Notes: generated by a model not told the origin, from the sequence alone. Shown: positions 27,444-37,237, counted from the first letter of the stretch. The stretch is DNA of 64,000 nucleotides from Halocynthiibacter styelae (GCF_016123485.1 NZ_JADCKQ010000001.1:186001-250000); one strand, 5' to 3'. Made by a program: numbers and translations.

Positions 27444-29714
27444 TCACGTAATCCTTCCAATATCATTCGCAGCTGTATCACGAAGTGGCAGCAGGATCAC
27501 TGCTTTTGCCCCATGATGGCTGCATCCGTCAAATAGTTCAGCTTCAGTCAGTTCAAGCGAACCGCCGTGTTCTTCAACGATTTTCTTAACAATCGGCAGG
27601 CCAAGGCCCGTGCCGGTGTCGCGTGTCGTTACATAGGGTTCAAACAGACGCGCCCGGTCTTCGGGCAGACCGGTACCATTGTCTGAAACCGTAATTTCGA
27701 TATTCATTTCAGTAACCTGAAGTGTCACTTTTACCTGGGCCTGATATCCTGCCGGTGCCCGGCCTTCATCGGTCAATGTCTGGGTCGCTTCGCCCGCGTT
27801 TTTGATCAGATTGGTCAGGGCCTGGGATAGCATCGTCTGATCGATGTCAGCAATCAACGGTGTTTCAGGCAGTTCACCTGACACCCGGACGTTTTCCTGC
27901 CCGGTATCCTGCAGCGTCACCGCATCGCGCACCAGCGCCGTCAGATCCGCGCTTCGACATACGGGTTCCGGCATACGGGCGAATTGCGAAAACTCATCGA
28001 CAATACGACGCAGGTCACCGGTCTGCCGGATGATCACATCAGCCAGCTGAACAAGGGTCTGGCCGTCGGCCTCTGGCAGTTTGGGTTCATATTTTCGCTT
28101 CATACGTTCTGCGGACAGCTGGATCGGCGTCAGAGGGTTTTTGATTTCATGGGCAATACGACGGGCCACATCCCCCCAGGCTGCCATACGCTGGGCCGAC
28201 ACAAGATCGGTCACATCGTCAAAGGCCAGAACATAGCCTTCGGCCTGTCCTTCCTGATTGCGACGGATCGCCATACGCACCAACAGGATTTCCTGTTTGC
28301 CGTCACGGGTGACCCGAATTTCTTCCTGCATCACGTCCCGGCCACTGTCGCGTAATTCTTCAAACATCGCAGAAAATTCGGGCACCGCGATTGAAATCGG
28401 ATCAGGGGCCGCGTCTGCGGCATCATGCGGATCCATGGACAGAATGCGCGTCGCAGCGCGGTTCACAAAGGCAATACGCCCCTCATCGTTCAGGCCAATC
28501 AAACCTGCGGTGACCGATGACAGCACTGAATCAAACATTCGGCGCCGACGTTCAATCTGGCGGGTGTTTTCGATCAGATTGTCCCGTTGCGCCCGCAGTT
28601 GCAGCGTCATCTGGTTGAAAATACGGCTGAGCATGGCGATCTCATCATCGCCTTCTTCCTCACGCACCTGAACATCAAAATCCCCGGCACCGACTTTCTG
28701 CACCGCACCGGCAAGTTGCCCCACCGGCCGCGCAAGGCGTTCGGCAAACCACAGACCCAGCCAGATCGCCGCAAGGATCAGCATCACAGCAAACCCAAGG
28801 TACAAAAGGCCAAATTCAAACAAAAGCCGTCCCCGGTCGCTTTCAAGCTGCTGATACAGCCCGGCGGTTTCACGGGTGTCATCCAGAAGTGACAGCAATT
28901 CGCCATCAACCGTTCGACTGACATAAAGCAGATGATCGGGATAGTTACGCAAAGCAATCAACGCCCGGAATTCATTGTTGGCCCAATCCTGAATAACCGG
29001 CACCTTACCAACCAGGGCTTTTGCCAGATCTTCCGGGGAAATCTGTTCAAAATCGAAAAGGTAAGACCGATCCCCGCGGCTGCGCAGAACCCCGCTTCCA
29101 TTGACAACAAAAGCTTCTTTTAAGCCGCGCTGCACTTGCTGTTGCCCATTGGCCAGAACGGCCTGCAATTCACCATCGGACAGAAGTACCCCCCGCCGGC
29201 CACGTTCTTCGTCCAGAAAAACGCCAAGCGCACGGGCGTCACGCACCAGATCACGGCGGTGTTCAGCCTCATAGGCTTCAGCGGCCCCCAGGGAGGATCC
29301 AATCACCGTACGGACGCGTTCAGAAAACCAGCCTTCCAGGCCGAAATTGATTGTCAGAGCCGCGAAAACAGCAACCAGAATGGTGGGAAGCAAGGCCACA
29401 ACCGCAAAAACACCGGTCAGCCGCAGGTGAAGCCGTGACCCGGCGGAACGGGCCCGGCGGGCAGCAATCATCTGGGCGATACGTTGCAAAACCAGTGTGG
29501 AGATGACCATCACATAAATGAAGTCAGCCAGCAGAACCGGACGCAACCAATATCCGCTGCGCGCTGCATCTACAGGCCCGAGAACAAGGAAGGTCAAAAC
29601 GGCAAGAACCGGCCCCAGAAAGACCAGGCCTAATGTTAAGAGAGTCTGAAAACGCCGTCGTTTACGAAGCGTGTTCAGCTTCGCAAGCGTCGTGTGCCTC
29701 CTGCGCAGACGCAT
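27444..29714 (-). CDS. ntrY: Nitrogen regulation sensor histidine kinase NtrY
   Basis: The 756-residue membrane kinase has N-terminal transmembrane segments (about residues 23-45, 54-75, 95-120) and a large periplasmic loop. A further TM near residue 305 is followed by HAMP (LARPVGQLAGAVQKVG) and a PAS domain. The dimerisation/phosphoacceptor helix is RRIAHEIKNPLTPIQLS, and the ATP-binding lobe has DNGTGLPEDRARLFEP and GTGLGLPIVKKI. The long sensor half distinguishes NtrY from soluble NtrB. It lies 104 bases downstream of ntrC and is followed at once by ntrX. Confidence 0.95.
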   Translation of the reverse strand: MRLRRRHTTLAKLNTLRKRRRFQTLLTLGLVFLGPVLAVLTFLVLGPVDAARSGYWLRPVLLADFIYVMVISTLVLQRIAQMIAARRARSAGSRLHLRLTGVFAVVALLPTILVAVFAALTINFGLEGWFSERVRTVIGSSLGAAEAYEAEHRRDLVRDARALGVFLDEERGRRGVLLSDGELQAVLANGQQQVQRGLKEAFVVNGSGVLRSRGDRSYLFDFEQISPEDLAKALVGKVPVIQDWANNEFRALIALRNYPDHLLYVSRTVDGELLSLLDDTRETAGLYQQLESDRGRLLFEFGLLYLGFAVMLILAAIWLGLWFAERLARPVGQLAGAVQKVGAGDFDVQVREEEGDDEIAMLSRIFNQMTLQLRAQRDNLIENTRQIERRRRMFDSVLSSVTAGLIGLNDEGRIAFVNRAATRILSMDPHDAADAAPDPISIAVPEFSAMFEELRDSGRDVMQEEIRVTRDGKQEILLVRMAIRRNQEGQAEGYVLAFDDVTDLVSAQRMAAWGDVARRIAHEIKNPLTPIQLSAERMKRKYEPKLPEADGQTLVQLADVIIRQTGDLRRIVDEFSQFARMPEPVCRSADLTALVRDAVTLQDTGQENVRVSGELPETPLIADIDQTMLSQALTNLIKNAGEATQTLTDEGRAPAGYQAQVKVTLQVTEMNIEITVSDNGTGLPEDRARLFEPYVTTRDTGTGLGLPIVKKIVEEHGGSLELTEAELFDGCSHHGAKAVILLPLRDTAANDIGRIT

Positions 29715-29818
29715 GTTGTATCCCTATACATTCACGTCCGGCCCAAACCGTACGTAACCGCCAAAATCCGGTAACCTGTTTCGCGATTTCTGCAAAATGG
29801 TCACTCTCTGTTGCGGTT

Positions 29819-31351
29819 TTACATCAACTTGCGCCCGCGTGTCACGTGAATATCCAGAGTGGTCAGTTTCTTGCGTAAAGTATTGCGGTTGATGCCCAGA
29901 AGTTCGGCGCAACGCGCCTGGTTGCCACGTGTTGCTTCCAGCGCAATTTCAAAAAGCGGAATCTCCATTTCTTTCAATATACGTTGGTAAAGTCCGGGTG
30001 CCGGCAATGAATCCTGATGGAGATCGAAATACCTGCGCAGGTGTTTCTGAACGCTGTCAGACAGGTTTCCGTCATCGGTCTGGCCATCGGATGCCCCGGA
30101 CATCAGCCCATGCGCGCCCCCTGAACCTGGCGAAACATTGCCGATCATCTGCGACGTATAGCTGCCGGGCACCGCAACGGAACCCGCAGAGGCACCTGAC
30201 AGGAGGCTGCGGACATCATCTGCTGAAATTACGGGTCTGGTGCTGACGGCGACGAGCTGACGGATGGTGTTCTTCAGTTCGCGTACATTTCCGGGCCAGC
30301 TGTGCTGACAGAGAAGTTGCTCTGCGTCCGGGCTGAATGCGCGTGCCACACCGTTGCTGCGGCCAACGCCCGGCCCCTGATCATCCAGGTCATCGCTGCG
30401 CAAAAATTCTTCGGCCAGAATGCGTATATCTGACATGCGTTGCACAAGCGTCGGCACATGAAGTTCCGCCCCTTTCAGGCGGTAATACAGATCCGCGCGC
30501 ATATGACCATTGGCAAGAAGAAGGTTCAGATCCTGCTGGCTTGTGGTGATCAGACGCGGCTCTGAGCTTTCAGTCCGGGTGAAACGATCCAGAAAACGGT
30601 TCAGCTTCAGCTGTTCTTCCGGGCTATATTCCCCCGGTTCATCAATAACCAATGTGCCGCCCCGGAGTTCTGACAGAAGATGATCTTCCTGCTGCCTGTC
30701 CCCTGGCAGCGCAGGATCAAGGATCTGGAAACCGGCGGCGTTCCGTTGACTTAACCCATGCACGGCGCGGGCCACTCTGGATTTACCCGTTCCGCTTTCG
30801 CCAGTGATCAACACCGGGATATCCGTGTTCATGACACGTGCAATCGACTGATACAGGGCCTGCATTTCCGGTGAACGTCCCGCAAGCGTTACGGCTTCCG
30901 ACGCATCCCGTTGTGCGGCCGGGGCCTGGGGCGCGCTTGCATTCTCTGTTGTGGCCTCACTGCCAAGAGCGGTCCTGCGGCGTTTGCGGCTTTCTTCTAA
31001 AGCCAGGGCAGAACGGTGCATAAGATGCGGCAGATCAAAGGGTTTTGGCAGATAGTCCCAGGCCTCTGCTTCGCTGGCGCGAATGGCTGTCATAATCGTG
31101 TTCTGTGCGGAAATCACGATGACCGGCAGTTCGGGCCGCAGTTCTGCGATCCGCGGGATCATCTCAAGTCCATTTCCGTCCGGCATTGCGACATCTGTGA
31201 TCACCAGATCCCCCCGCCCTTCAGACACCCACCGCATCAAAGTTGTAAGTGATGAGGTTGCATGCACCTGCATCCCTGCCCGGGTCATCGCCTGGGTCAG
31301 AACGGTTCTTATGGTGCGATCATCATCTGCAATCAGAACTGTACCATCCAT
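29819..31351 (-). CDS. ntrC: Nitrogen regulation response regulator NtrC (Rhodobacter type, no GAFTGA)
   Basis: The 510-residue regulator has a receiver with DDDRT and LVITDVAMPDGNG. Its AAA+ domain has TGESGTGKSRVARAVH (Walker A) and GGTLVIDEPGE (Walker B), and its C-terminal Fis-type HTH has LLGINRNTLRKKL. The GAFTGA loop for sigma-54 contact is missing: the stretch before Walker B is the shortened PALPGDRQQEDHLLSEL. R. capsulatus NtrC is known to lack GAFTGA and to activate sigma-70 promoters, so the same is expected here. A Gly/Ser-rich insertion before the HTH lengthens the protein. Start overlaps the ntrB stop by one base. Confidence 0.93.
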   Translation of the reverse strand: MDGTVLIADDDRTIRTVLTQAMTRAGMQVHATSSLTTLMRWVSEGRGDLVITDVAMPDGNGLEMIPRIAELRPELPVIVISAQNTIMTAIRASEAEAWDYLPKPFDLPHLMHRSALALEESRKRRRTALGSEATTENASAPQAPAAQRDASEAVTLAGRSPEMQALYQSIARVMNTDIPVLITGESGTGKSRVARAVHGLSQRNAAGFQILDPALPGDRQQEDHLLSELRGGTLVIDEPGEYSPEEQLKLNRFLDRFTRTESSEPRLITTSQQDLNLLLANGHMRADLYYRLKGAELHVPTLVQRMSDIRILAEEFLRSDDLDDQGPGVGRSNGVARAFSPDAEQLLCQHSWPGNVRELKNTIRQLVAVSTRPVISADDVRSLLSGASAGSVAVPGSYTSQMIGNVSPGSGGAHGLMSGASDGQTDDGNLSDSVQKHLRRYFDLHQDSLPAPGLYQRILKEMEIPLFEIALEATRGNQARCAELLGINRNTLRKKLTTLDIHVTRGRKLM

Positions 31352-32469
31352 CAGAATTCTCCCTGCCGTTCTATAGTGTTTTCTTTGCCGGTGCGTTTCA
31401 GCGGCATCGATACGGTAAAGCAGGTTTGCCCCGCCTCAGATGTCACCCGGATCATCCCGCCATGCCCCTCGATAATATGATTGACCAGGGGCAACCCCAG
31501 CCCCGTGCCATTCAGGCGCCCGGACACGAAGGGTTCAAATATCTCGCCGATCATATCCTCAGGAATTCCGCCGCCATTATCGCTGATTTCAATATGCAGT
31601 GGCAGGGCTGCAAACCCGCCAACCGTAAGCTGCCGTCGCAGGCCCGGTTCATAATAGCTGCGTATACGGATCTGTGCCGGTGCCTCATCAGAAGCCCCCT
31701 GATCGCGTTGCAGGGCCTCTGCCGCATTCTTCAATATGTTCAGAAACACCTGTACCAGTTTATCCGCGTCACCGCCGGTTTCTGGCAAAGACGGATCATA
31801 TTCCCGCCGGATCGTGATATCTTTTGCAAAACCCAGACTGGCAGACCGTACAGCCCGGTCGAGCACATCGTGCAGGTTTACCGGCTTAAGTTCCGGCGGT
31901 TGCAGATTGCCGAATTCTTCCACCTGAGACAGCAGTTTAACGATGCGCTGACATTCATCAACAATCAGGTCGGTCAGTTCCTGCGTGCCTTCATCTGCGT
32001 TCATACGGATCAGCTGGGCTGCGCCTGATATACCTGCCAGCGGGTTTTTGATTTCATGCGCCAACATGTCAGACATGCCAACCACGGAACGGACATGCCC
32101 TTCCGCGCCGGATGAATGATGGGTCAGTTGCGGGCTTTCATTCGGTTGAAATAAAAGAAAAAAGCCCCCCTCGACATCCTGCACCTGAAGGCGGCAGGTC
32201 AGAGGGGCCCGGTTGCGAAAGCGCAGCCGCATGTCATTCACGCTCACGGATGGGTTCCCGGCCCGGATGCGCCCGGTCAGATCTGATACAAGCGGATGCG
32301 CTTCCAGCAGATCGTCGGGCAAAGCCCCAAGCATCCGGCGCTGCGAAATGTGAAAACAGGCCTGTGCTTCTGCGTTTGCCTCAAGTATCCGGCCGTCTGC
32401 ATCCAGCATCAGCATGGGCAGCGGCAGCAAGGACCAGAGATCCCGGGGGCGATGAATAGCTGCGTTCAT
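31351..32469 (-). CDS. ntrB: Nitrogen regulation sensor histidine kinase NtrB
   Basis: The soluble 372-residue kinase has an N-terminal PAS domain (LPMLMLDADGRILEANAEA), a phosphoacceptor block MLAHEIKNPLAGISGAAQ, and ATP-binding motifs ISDNGGGIPEDM and GTGLGLPLVNHIIEGHGG. It phosphorylates or dephosphorylates NtrC according to PII signals. It overlaps dusB by four bases and ntrC by one, the tight nifR3-ntrB-ntrC arrangement described for Rhodobacter. Confidence 0.95.
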   Translation of the reverse strand: MNAAIHRPRDLWSLLPLPMLMLDADGRILEANAEAQACFHISQRRMLGALPDDLLEAHPLVSDLTGRIRAGNPSVSVNDMRLRFRNRAPLTCRLQVQDVEGGFFLLFQPNESPQLTHHSSGAEGHVRSVVGMSDMLAHEIKNPLAGISGAAQLIRMNADEGTQELTDLIVDECQRIVKLLSQVEEFGNLQPPELKPVNLHDVLDRAVRSASLGFAKDITIRREYDPSLPETGGDADKLVQVFLNILKNAAEALQRDQGASDEAPAQIRIRSYYEPGLRRQLTVGGFAALPLHIEISDNGGGIPEDMIGEIFEPFVSGRLNGTGLGLPLVNHIIEGHGGMIRVTSEAGQTCFTVSMPLKRTGKENTIERQGEF

Positions 32470-33491
32470 AAAGCGGCCCTCACCGGTTCCTGGCTGGTCA
32501 GCGCGTCTGGCAGACGGCTGAAAACACCTGCCGGATCTTTTTCAGTCAGAATTTCACGCCGCAATTGTACGCTTGTCCCGGCTTCATCCATATACCAGCC
32601 CAAATGTTTGCGCGCCGTGCGATTGCCCAGATCTGTGCCGTAAAACGACAGCATATCTTCATAATGATCAGACACCATAGAAACCAGATCCGGCCCGGTC
32701 GGTATCACGGGTGCAGGCGTGCCAGTCAGTTCCGAAGAGACCTGTGCCAGCAGCCAGGGTTTCCCCTGTGCGCCTCGTCCGATCATAACGCCATTTGCAC
32801 CGGAAAGTGACATAGCTTCAGTGGCATGGCCCGCATCTTTAATGTCGCCATTTGCGATCACAGGCAAACTAACAGCATCCTTCACCGCACGGATCGCGGC
32901 CCAATCCGCCTGACCTTTATAGAACTGACAGCGCGTGCGCCCGTGGATGGTAATCATCTGAATACCTGCTTCTTCCGCGCGCCTGGCAAGATCGGGCGCA
33001 TTCAGTAGGTTATCATCCCACCCCAGGCGGGTTTTCAGCGTGACTGGCAGTGAAGTCGCGGCAACTACTGCCTCAATCAGGGTCAGGGCGTGATCAAGAT
33101 CCTTCAGCAAAGCGGATCCTGAATAGCCGTTCACAACTTTCTTTGCGGGGCATCCCATGTTGATGTCGATAATCCGGGCCCCGCTGCCTTCAACGATCCG
33201 GGCCGCTTCCGCCATCCACGACGCATCACGTCCGGCAAGCTGCACTGATGTATTGGCCGCCTGAAACCCCAGTTCCGCTTTTTCACGCACGCCGGGCTTG
33301 CGCTGTACCATTTCCTGGCTGGCCACCATTTCACTGACCACAAGTCCTGCACCGAAGCGTGACACAAGGTTCCGGAACGGCAGATCTGTAATCCCCGCAA
33401 GCGGTGCAAGCAAGACAGGTGTTTTCAGGTTTATATTGCCAATTGTCAGCGTCAAACTTTGATCCTTTCCGGAACTCTGAACCATTTCCAC
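32466..33491 (-). CDS. dusB: tRNA-dihydrouridine synthase B (NifR3)
   Basis: The 341-residue FMN enzyme reduces specific uridines in tRNA. LLAPLAGITDLPFR near the N-terminus, INMGCPAKKVVNGYSGSALL (catalytic Cys), TIHGRTRCQFYKGQADW, ANGDIKD and GVMIGRGAQGKPWLL are all conserved. It is the first gene of the ntr operon and was originally called nifR3 in R. capsulatus for its linkage to ntrBC. The 188-base gap to the divergent ispDF is AT-rich and must contain both promoters, but no hexamer pair is clear enough to annotate. Confidence 0.95.
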   Translation of the reverse strand: MEMVQSSGKDQSLTLTIGNINLKTPVLLAPLAGITDLPFRNLVSRFGAGLVVSEMVASQEMVQRKPGVREKAELGFQAANTSVQLAGRDASWMAEAARIVEGSGARIIDINMGCPAKKVVNGYSGSALLKDLDHALTLIEAVVAATSLPVTLKTRLGWDDNLLNAPDLARRAEEAGIQMITIHGRTRCQFYKGQADWAAIRAVKDAVSLPVIANGDIKDAGHATEAMSLSGANGVMIGRGAQGKPWLLAQVSSELTGTPAPVIPTGPDLVSMVSDHYEDMLSFYGTDLGNRTARKHLGWYMDEAGTSVQLRREILTEKDPAGVFSRLPDALTSQEPVRAAL

Positions 33492-33679
33492 GGTACTGAC
33501 GGCAATTGCTCACCCGGCGGCACATGGTTGTTATTTGTATGATTGCACATTTTTTAAGCACGCACGAGTATTTGCGCACAATATATGATCATTCAGTCAA
33601 AGCGTTTGCCCTCCTGGTGGCCAGGGTTTAGACAAGCAGCTGAGAAAAACGGCATGAAAACAGGCAGACTGACCCAGCG

Positions 33680-34873
33680 ATGCAACAGAAGAAGACCGCA
33701 GCAATTGTCGTTTCAGCAGGCGCTGGCACACGGGCCGCCGCTTACGGAGACCCGGACACCCCGAAACAATACCACAGGCTTGCGGGACGTCTGGTTGTTG
33801 AACATTGCCTGGAAAAATTCGCAACCCACCCCGAGATTGACCTGATCGTTCTGGTGATCCGGCCACAGGACCGGGAATTTGTGCAGAAAAACATAGCGCT
33901 GCCGGATGGTGTGCAGGTTATCCTGCAGGATGGCGGGGCTGAACGTGATTTATCTGTAAAGGCAGGGCTTGCCACGATACCGGAGAACTTTCACCTGGTT
34001 CTGATCCATGATGCGGCGCGGCCCCTGGTTTCGCATGCTTTGATTTCTGAGGTTCTGACCGCATTGCGCGATCATCAGGGCGCGGCCCCGGCCCTGCCCG
34101 TGACGGATGCGCTGTGGCGCGGGGCTGACGGAACGGTTCAGGACACGGTCAGCCGTGAAAACCTGTGGCGGGCGCAGACACCTCAGGGGTTTCACCTGTC
34201 GTTTATCCGCAGTGCCCATGCAAGAGCCACGGCCCGGGCCGCAGATGATGTGGAAATCGCCCGGCTTGCAGGTGCGGATGTCCGGATTGTCACGGGTTCT
34301 GAGAACAATATAAAAATCACGCATCCCGCAGATTTTTCACGCGCAGAACAATTGCTGAAAGAAGAGGCTGAACAGACCATGGATATTCGTACCGGAAACG
34401 GGTTTGACGTGCATAAATTCGGACAGCGCGAGGACGGTGCTAACGATTATGTCGTGCTTTGCGGTACCAGAGTGCCCCACAGTCAGGGGCTTCTGGGGCA
34501 TTCAGATGCCGACGTCGGGATGCATGCGATTTCTGATGCAATCTATGGTGCCCTGTCAGAAGGCGATATTGGCCGCCATTTCCCGCCATCTGAAGCGCAG
34601 TGGAAAGATGCCGACAGTCAGATCTTTCTGAAACATGCTGTAGGCCTGGCCCGAAACCGAGGCTTTAGCATTTCAAACATCGACTGCACGCTGATCTGTG
34701 AGTTTCCAAAAATCGGCCCGGTCGCCGGGGCGATGCAAAACCGCCTGTCTGAAATTACCGGGATTGCGGCTGACCGCATTTCTGTCAAGGCGACAACATC
34801 GGAAAAGCTGGGCTTTACCGGACGCGGCGAAGGCATCGCAGCACTTGTGACAACCACATTGATCAGCCAGTAA
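33680..34873 (+). CDS. ispDF: Bifunctional IspD/IspF isoprenoid biosynthesis enzyme
   Basis: The 397-residue fusion has IspD (2-C-methyl-D-erythritol 4-phosphate cytidylyltransferase, residues 1-225 or so) and IspF (MEcPP synthase, from Met234). The IspD part has [22 protein letters not shown] and [10 protein letters not shown]. The IspF part has [29 protein letters not shown] and [11 protein letters not shown] with the metal-binding Asp/His. The fused form is common in alphaproteobacteria. It carries out two non-consecutive steps of the MEP pathway and is followed by pgpA and pncC. Confidence 0.96.
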   Translation: MQQKKTAAIVVSAGAGTRAAAYGDPDTPKQYHRLAGRLVVEHCLEKFATHPEIDLIVLVIRPQDREFVQKNIALPDGVQVILQDGGAERDLSVKAGLATIPENFHLVLIHDAARPLVSHALISEVLTALRDHQGAAPALPVTDALWRGADGTVQDTVSRENLWRAQTPQGFHLSFIRSAHARATARAADDVEIARLAGADVRIVTGSENNIKITHPADFSRAEQLLKEEAEQTMDIRTGNGFDVHKFGQREDGANDYVVLCGTRVPHSQGLLGHSDADVGMHAISDAIYGALSEGDIGRHFPPSEAQWKDADSQIFLKHAVGLARNRGFSISNIDCTLICEFPKIGPVAGAMQNRLSEITGIAADRISVKATTSEKLGFTGRGEGIAALVTTTLISQ

Positions 34874-34885
34874 CGGACTCATAAA

Positions 34886-35389
34886 ATGCAACATTCTATC
34901 GCACGTATGATCGCAGTCTTCTTTGGGGCCGGCCTTCTGAAACCTGCGCCTGGCACCTGGGGGTCTGCTGCTGCGGTTCTGACCGGCTGGGCCCTGCATG
35001 AGATCGGCGGCACCTTCTTGCTTTCGATCGGCGTGGTTGTAAGTTTCTTCGGGGGCTGGTGGGCCACCGCAGTTGCGACACGCGGCCAGGACAACCATGA
35101 CCCGTCTGAAATCGTTATTGATGAAGTTGCCGGTCAGTGGCTTGCTTTGCTGCCGGTTTCTATCGGCGCCATGCACACGGGGCACGGGATGCTTGCCCTC
35201 TGGCCTGGCATGGTCACGGCTTTCATTGCATTCCGCATCTTTGATATTCTGAAACCTGGCCCTGTGGGATGGGCCGACAGGCGCAGTGATGCGTTTGGTG
35301 TGATGCTGGACGATGTGATTGCCGGGATTATGGCAGCAGTGGTTGTTCTGCTTGGCGCATGGATAAGCCACGGGGTGTTTGGGCTGTGA
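34886..35389 (+). CDS. pgpA: Phosphatidylglycerophosphatase A
   Basis: This 167-residue membrane phosphatase makes phosphatidylglycerol from its phosphate. PgpA signatures are FFGAGLLKPAPGTWGSAAA near the N-terminus and IVIDEVAGQWLALLPV in the middle, with four hydrophobic spans; DILKPGPVGWADRR and GVMLDDVIAGI follow. It starts 12 bases after ispDF and its stop overlaps the pncC start. Confidence 0.93.
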   Translation: MQHSIARMIAVFFGAGLLKPAPGTWGSAAAVLTGWALHEIGGTFLLSIGVVVSFFGGWWATAVATRGQDNHDPSEIVIDEVAGQWLALLPVSIGAMHTGHGMLALWPGMVTAFIAFRIFDILKPGPVGWADRRSDAFGVMLDDVIAGIMAAVVVLLGAWISHGVFGL

Positions 35390-35886
35390 GTGATGTCACC
35401 CCTCTTGCGCAACAGGTTCTGACCCTTGCGACTGAAAAGCATAAACGCGTGACCTGCGCGGAAAGCTGCACCGGTGGGCTTCTTGCGGCAGCCCTTACCG
35501 AGTTGCCGGGGTCCTCTGCCATTTTCGAATATGGTTTTGTAACCTATTCCAATCCCGCCAAGTCAGATCTTCTTGGGGTGCGCTCTGAAACTCTGGAGGT
35601 GTTCGGGGCGGTGTCTGAGGAAACCGTGCGTGAAATGGCTGAAGGCGCTTTGATGCGCTCTGGTGCCGACCTTGCTGTGTCCATAAGCGGTATAGCCGGC
35701 CCAGGAGGATCAGAGTTCAAACCAGAAGGCCGGGTCTGTTTCGGGCTTGCCAGGCGAACAGAGATTTCGGCCTGTGAGGTTACCACAGAGAGCGTTGAAT
35801 TGGGTGCGACCGGGCGATCCGAAGTCCGCAGGCAAGCAACTTTGCACGCATTAAACATGTTGTCTCAGGCTTTGATTTCGATCTGA
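35386..35886 (+). CDS. pncC: Nicotinamide-nucleotide amidase (CinA C-terminal domain)
   Basis: Starting at GTG 35386, which overlaps the pgpA stop in a GTGA, gives 166 residues. An ATG 27 bases upstream is in frame but lies inside pgpA. CAESCTGGLLAAALTELPGSS carries the catalytic Ser region, and FVTYSNPAKSDLLGV and SGIAGPGGSEFKPEGRVCF complete the family pattern. It deamidates NMN to NaMN in pyridine-nucleotide recycling. The stand-alone CinA-C form lacks the N-terminal MoaB-like domain. Confidence 0.92.
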   Translation: MSDVTPLAQQVLTLATEKHKRVTCAESCTGGLLAAALTELPGSSAIFEYGFVTYSNPAKSDLLGVRSETLEVFGAVSEETVREMAEGALMRSGADLAVSISGIAGPGGSEFKPEGRVCFGLARRTEISACEVTTESVELGATGRSEVRRQATLHALNMLSQALISI

Positions 35887-36345
35887 AATCTGAATAAAAC
35901 TGCCTAAAAAATACTCAATCATGTCTATATTTTCAGCGAAGCGCTTTAATTTCACGCAGATCCGGCGTTTCTTTTTGGTGTCCCAGCTATTTTGACATAC
36001 CCTGAGGACAGCGAGCAGGTGTTGGTGCAGTTTTTTACGGTTTTCGCGGCGATCTTCGATCATCGAAGAAAATGGCATCACCTCTTATCACAAAGTTTAC
36101 CCGCGCCCGACTCTTGTCGACCTCTCTCTCTCTGGCGCGTTTTGGATCTTCCCTGAATTTACAGGGAAGGTCCTTTTTTAAAGCAACTTAATAACCTGTC
36201 CCTCGAAACTTCCCCTGTTCTGATGCAGCGCCTGCCGACCTTCTGAAGGAGCAAACAGATGCGAAAGAGCCGTTCGACCTGATCACCAAATGGGAGCAAT
36301 ACACCTCTGCTCCTCATGATCGTCGCACAACCTGATTAAATGTAC
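35887..36345. other. AT-rich intergenic patch without a recognisable intact gene
   Basis: These 459 bases are noticeably more AT-rich than their surroundings. A 76-codon minus-strand frame (35851-36081) overlaps the end of pncC and matches nothing I know. On the plus strand a short open stretch ending at TGA 36333-36335 reads AKEPFDLITKWEQYTSAPHD and could be the tail of a decayed gene, but has no start. The only clear element is the orphan terminator at 36144-36179. I see no inverted-repeat ends of an insertion sequence. Confidence 0.5.
36144..36179 (+). terminator. Strong intrinsic terminator without an obvious upstream gene
   Basis: GGATCTTCCCTG (36144-36155) pairs with CAGGGAAGGTCC (36162-36173), with one T-G wobble and loop AATTTA, followed by six T. 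It lies 258 bases after pncC, with no intact gene between. Confidence 0.85.
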
Positions 36346-36819
36346 TCAGGGATGGGCCAAACGTTTTTCTACAGCACTACTCCCGTATACAACCGAATTA
36401 GGTTTCACGTCTTTTGTTACGACAGCGCCAGCTCCAATGAGAGAACCTTCTCCAATTGTGATCCCAGGAAGTATCGTTGCGCCCCCACCAATTGAGGCAC
36501 CTTTCCCTACTATTGTTTTGGGGAATTCTGAAGGTTCTGCCTCTGTACCGCGCTTACTTTTAGGATAAATATCGTTTGTGAAGGTAACATTTGGTCCGAT
36601 GAAGACATCATCTTCAATATAAATTGAATCAAATATATACACGCCGTTCTTGACTGTGACCCTATCACCGATGATGACGTCATTCTCAATAAAACAATGA
36701 GAACAGATATTGCAGTTACTGCCAATTTTTGCACCGGGCAACACAACACAATACTGCCAGATCGTGGTATTTTCCCCCACGTTATTTGATTGAACATCGC
36801 TTAGAGTGTGGGCTTTCAT
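36346..36819 (-). CDS. Hexapeptide-repeat (LbH) sugar N-acetyltransferase
   Basis: From ATG 36819, with an AAGGA site upstream, the 157-residue protein consists almost wholly of left-handed beta-helix hexapeptides (for example [28 protein letters not shown]). The loop [10 protein letters not shown] and the end [19 protein letters not shown] follow. This matches WbpD/FdtC-type enzymes that acetylate 3-amino sugars of O-antigen or S-layer precursors. It is AT-rich, has no sugar-nucleotide genes beside it, and lies in an atypical patch 230 bases from a tRNA gene. It looks horizontally acquired or left over from a lost polysaccharide cluster. Confidence 0.82.
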   Translation of the reverse strand: MKAHTLSDVQSNNVGENTTIWQYCVVLPGAKIGSNCNICSHCFIENDVIIGDRVTVKNGVYIFDSIYIEDDVFIGPNVTFTNDIYPKSKRGTEAEPSEFPKTIVGKGASIGGGATILPGITIGEGSLIGAGAVVTKDVKPNSVVYGSSAVEKRLAHP

Positions 36820-37024
36820 TTCATGATCCTTCAGCAAGTGATAACAAACGAATAAGCTATAGTTACGTAACTTCCCATATGTCATTTAAATTCGGCAAAA
36901 GTGATCGACAAAGAGGTGGTCCTGGATTTTCGACCTGTTTGCAGTGAGCAGCCCGCGGGCCATCTTTTTCGGATCGCGCTTGCTAAACCTGAAGGAACCA
37001 TCTTTGTGTCAATATGTTCGGAAA

Positions 37025-37042
37025 ATAAGGCCCCGCGAGGGG
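37025..37042 (-). terminator. Terminator of tRNA-Arg
   Basis: On the minus strand CCCC-TCGC-GGGG (37031-37042) forms a short hairpin with a CCTTATTTTCC tail, 5 bases beyond the tRNA 3' CCA. Confidence 0.6.
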
Positions 37043-37047
37043 ATCTT

Positions 37048-37124
<77 letters not shown>

Positions 37125-37237
37125 ATGCGCCCGATATAGCGGCCATGTGAAAGTGACGCAATCGGGAAATGGCCTGATGTCCAAATTACTTCCTCCGGGC
37201 CATTTCCTTTGCATTGCGATGCAATCGCAATCACGAT

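Noticed and set aside
35851-36081. 76-codon minus-strand frame after pncC
   Set aside because: It overlaps the end of pncC, shows no family pattern, and lacks a clear ribosome site; kept only as a note in the gap description.
36181-36335. Possible transposase or integrase remnant
   Set aside because: The open stretch ending KWEQYTSAPHDRRTT has no recognisable catalytic motif, and no terminal inverted repeats were found.
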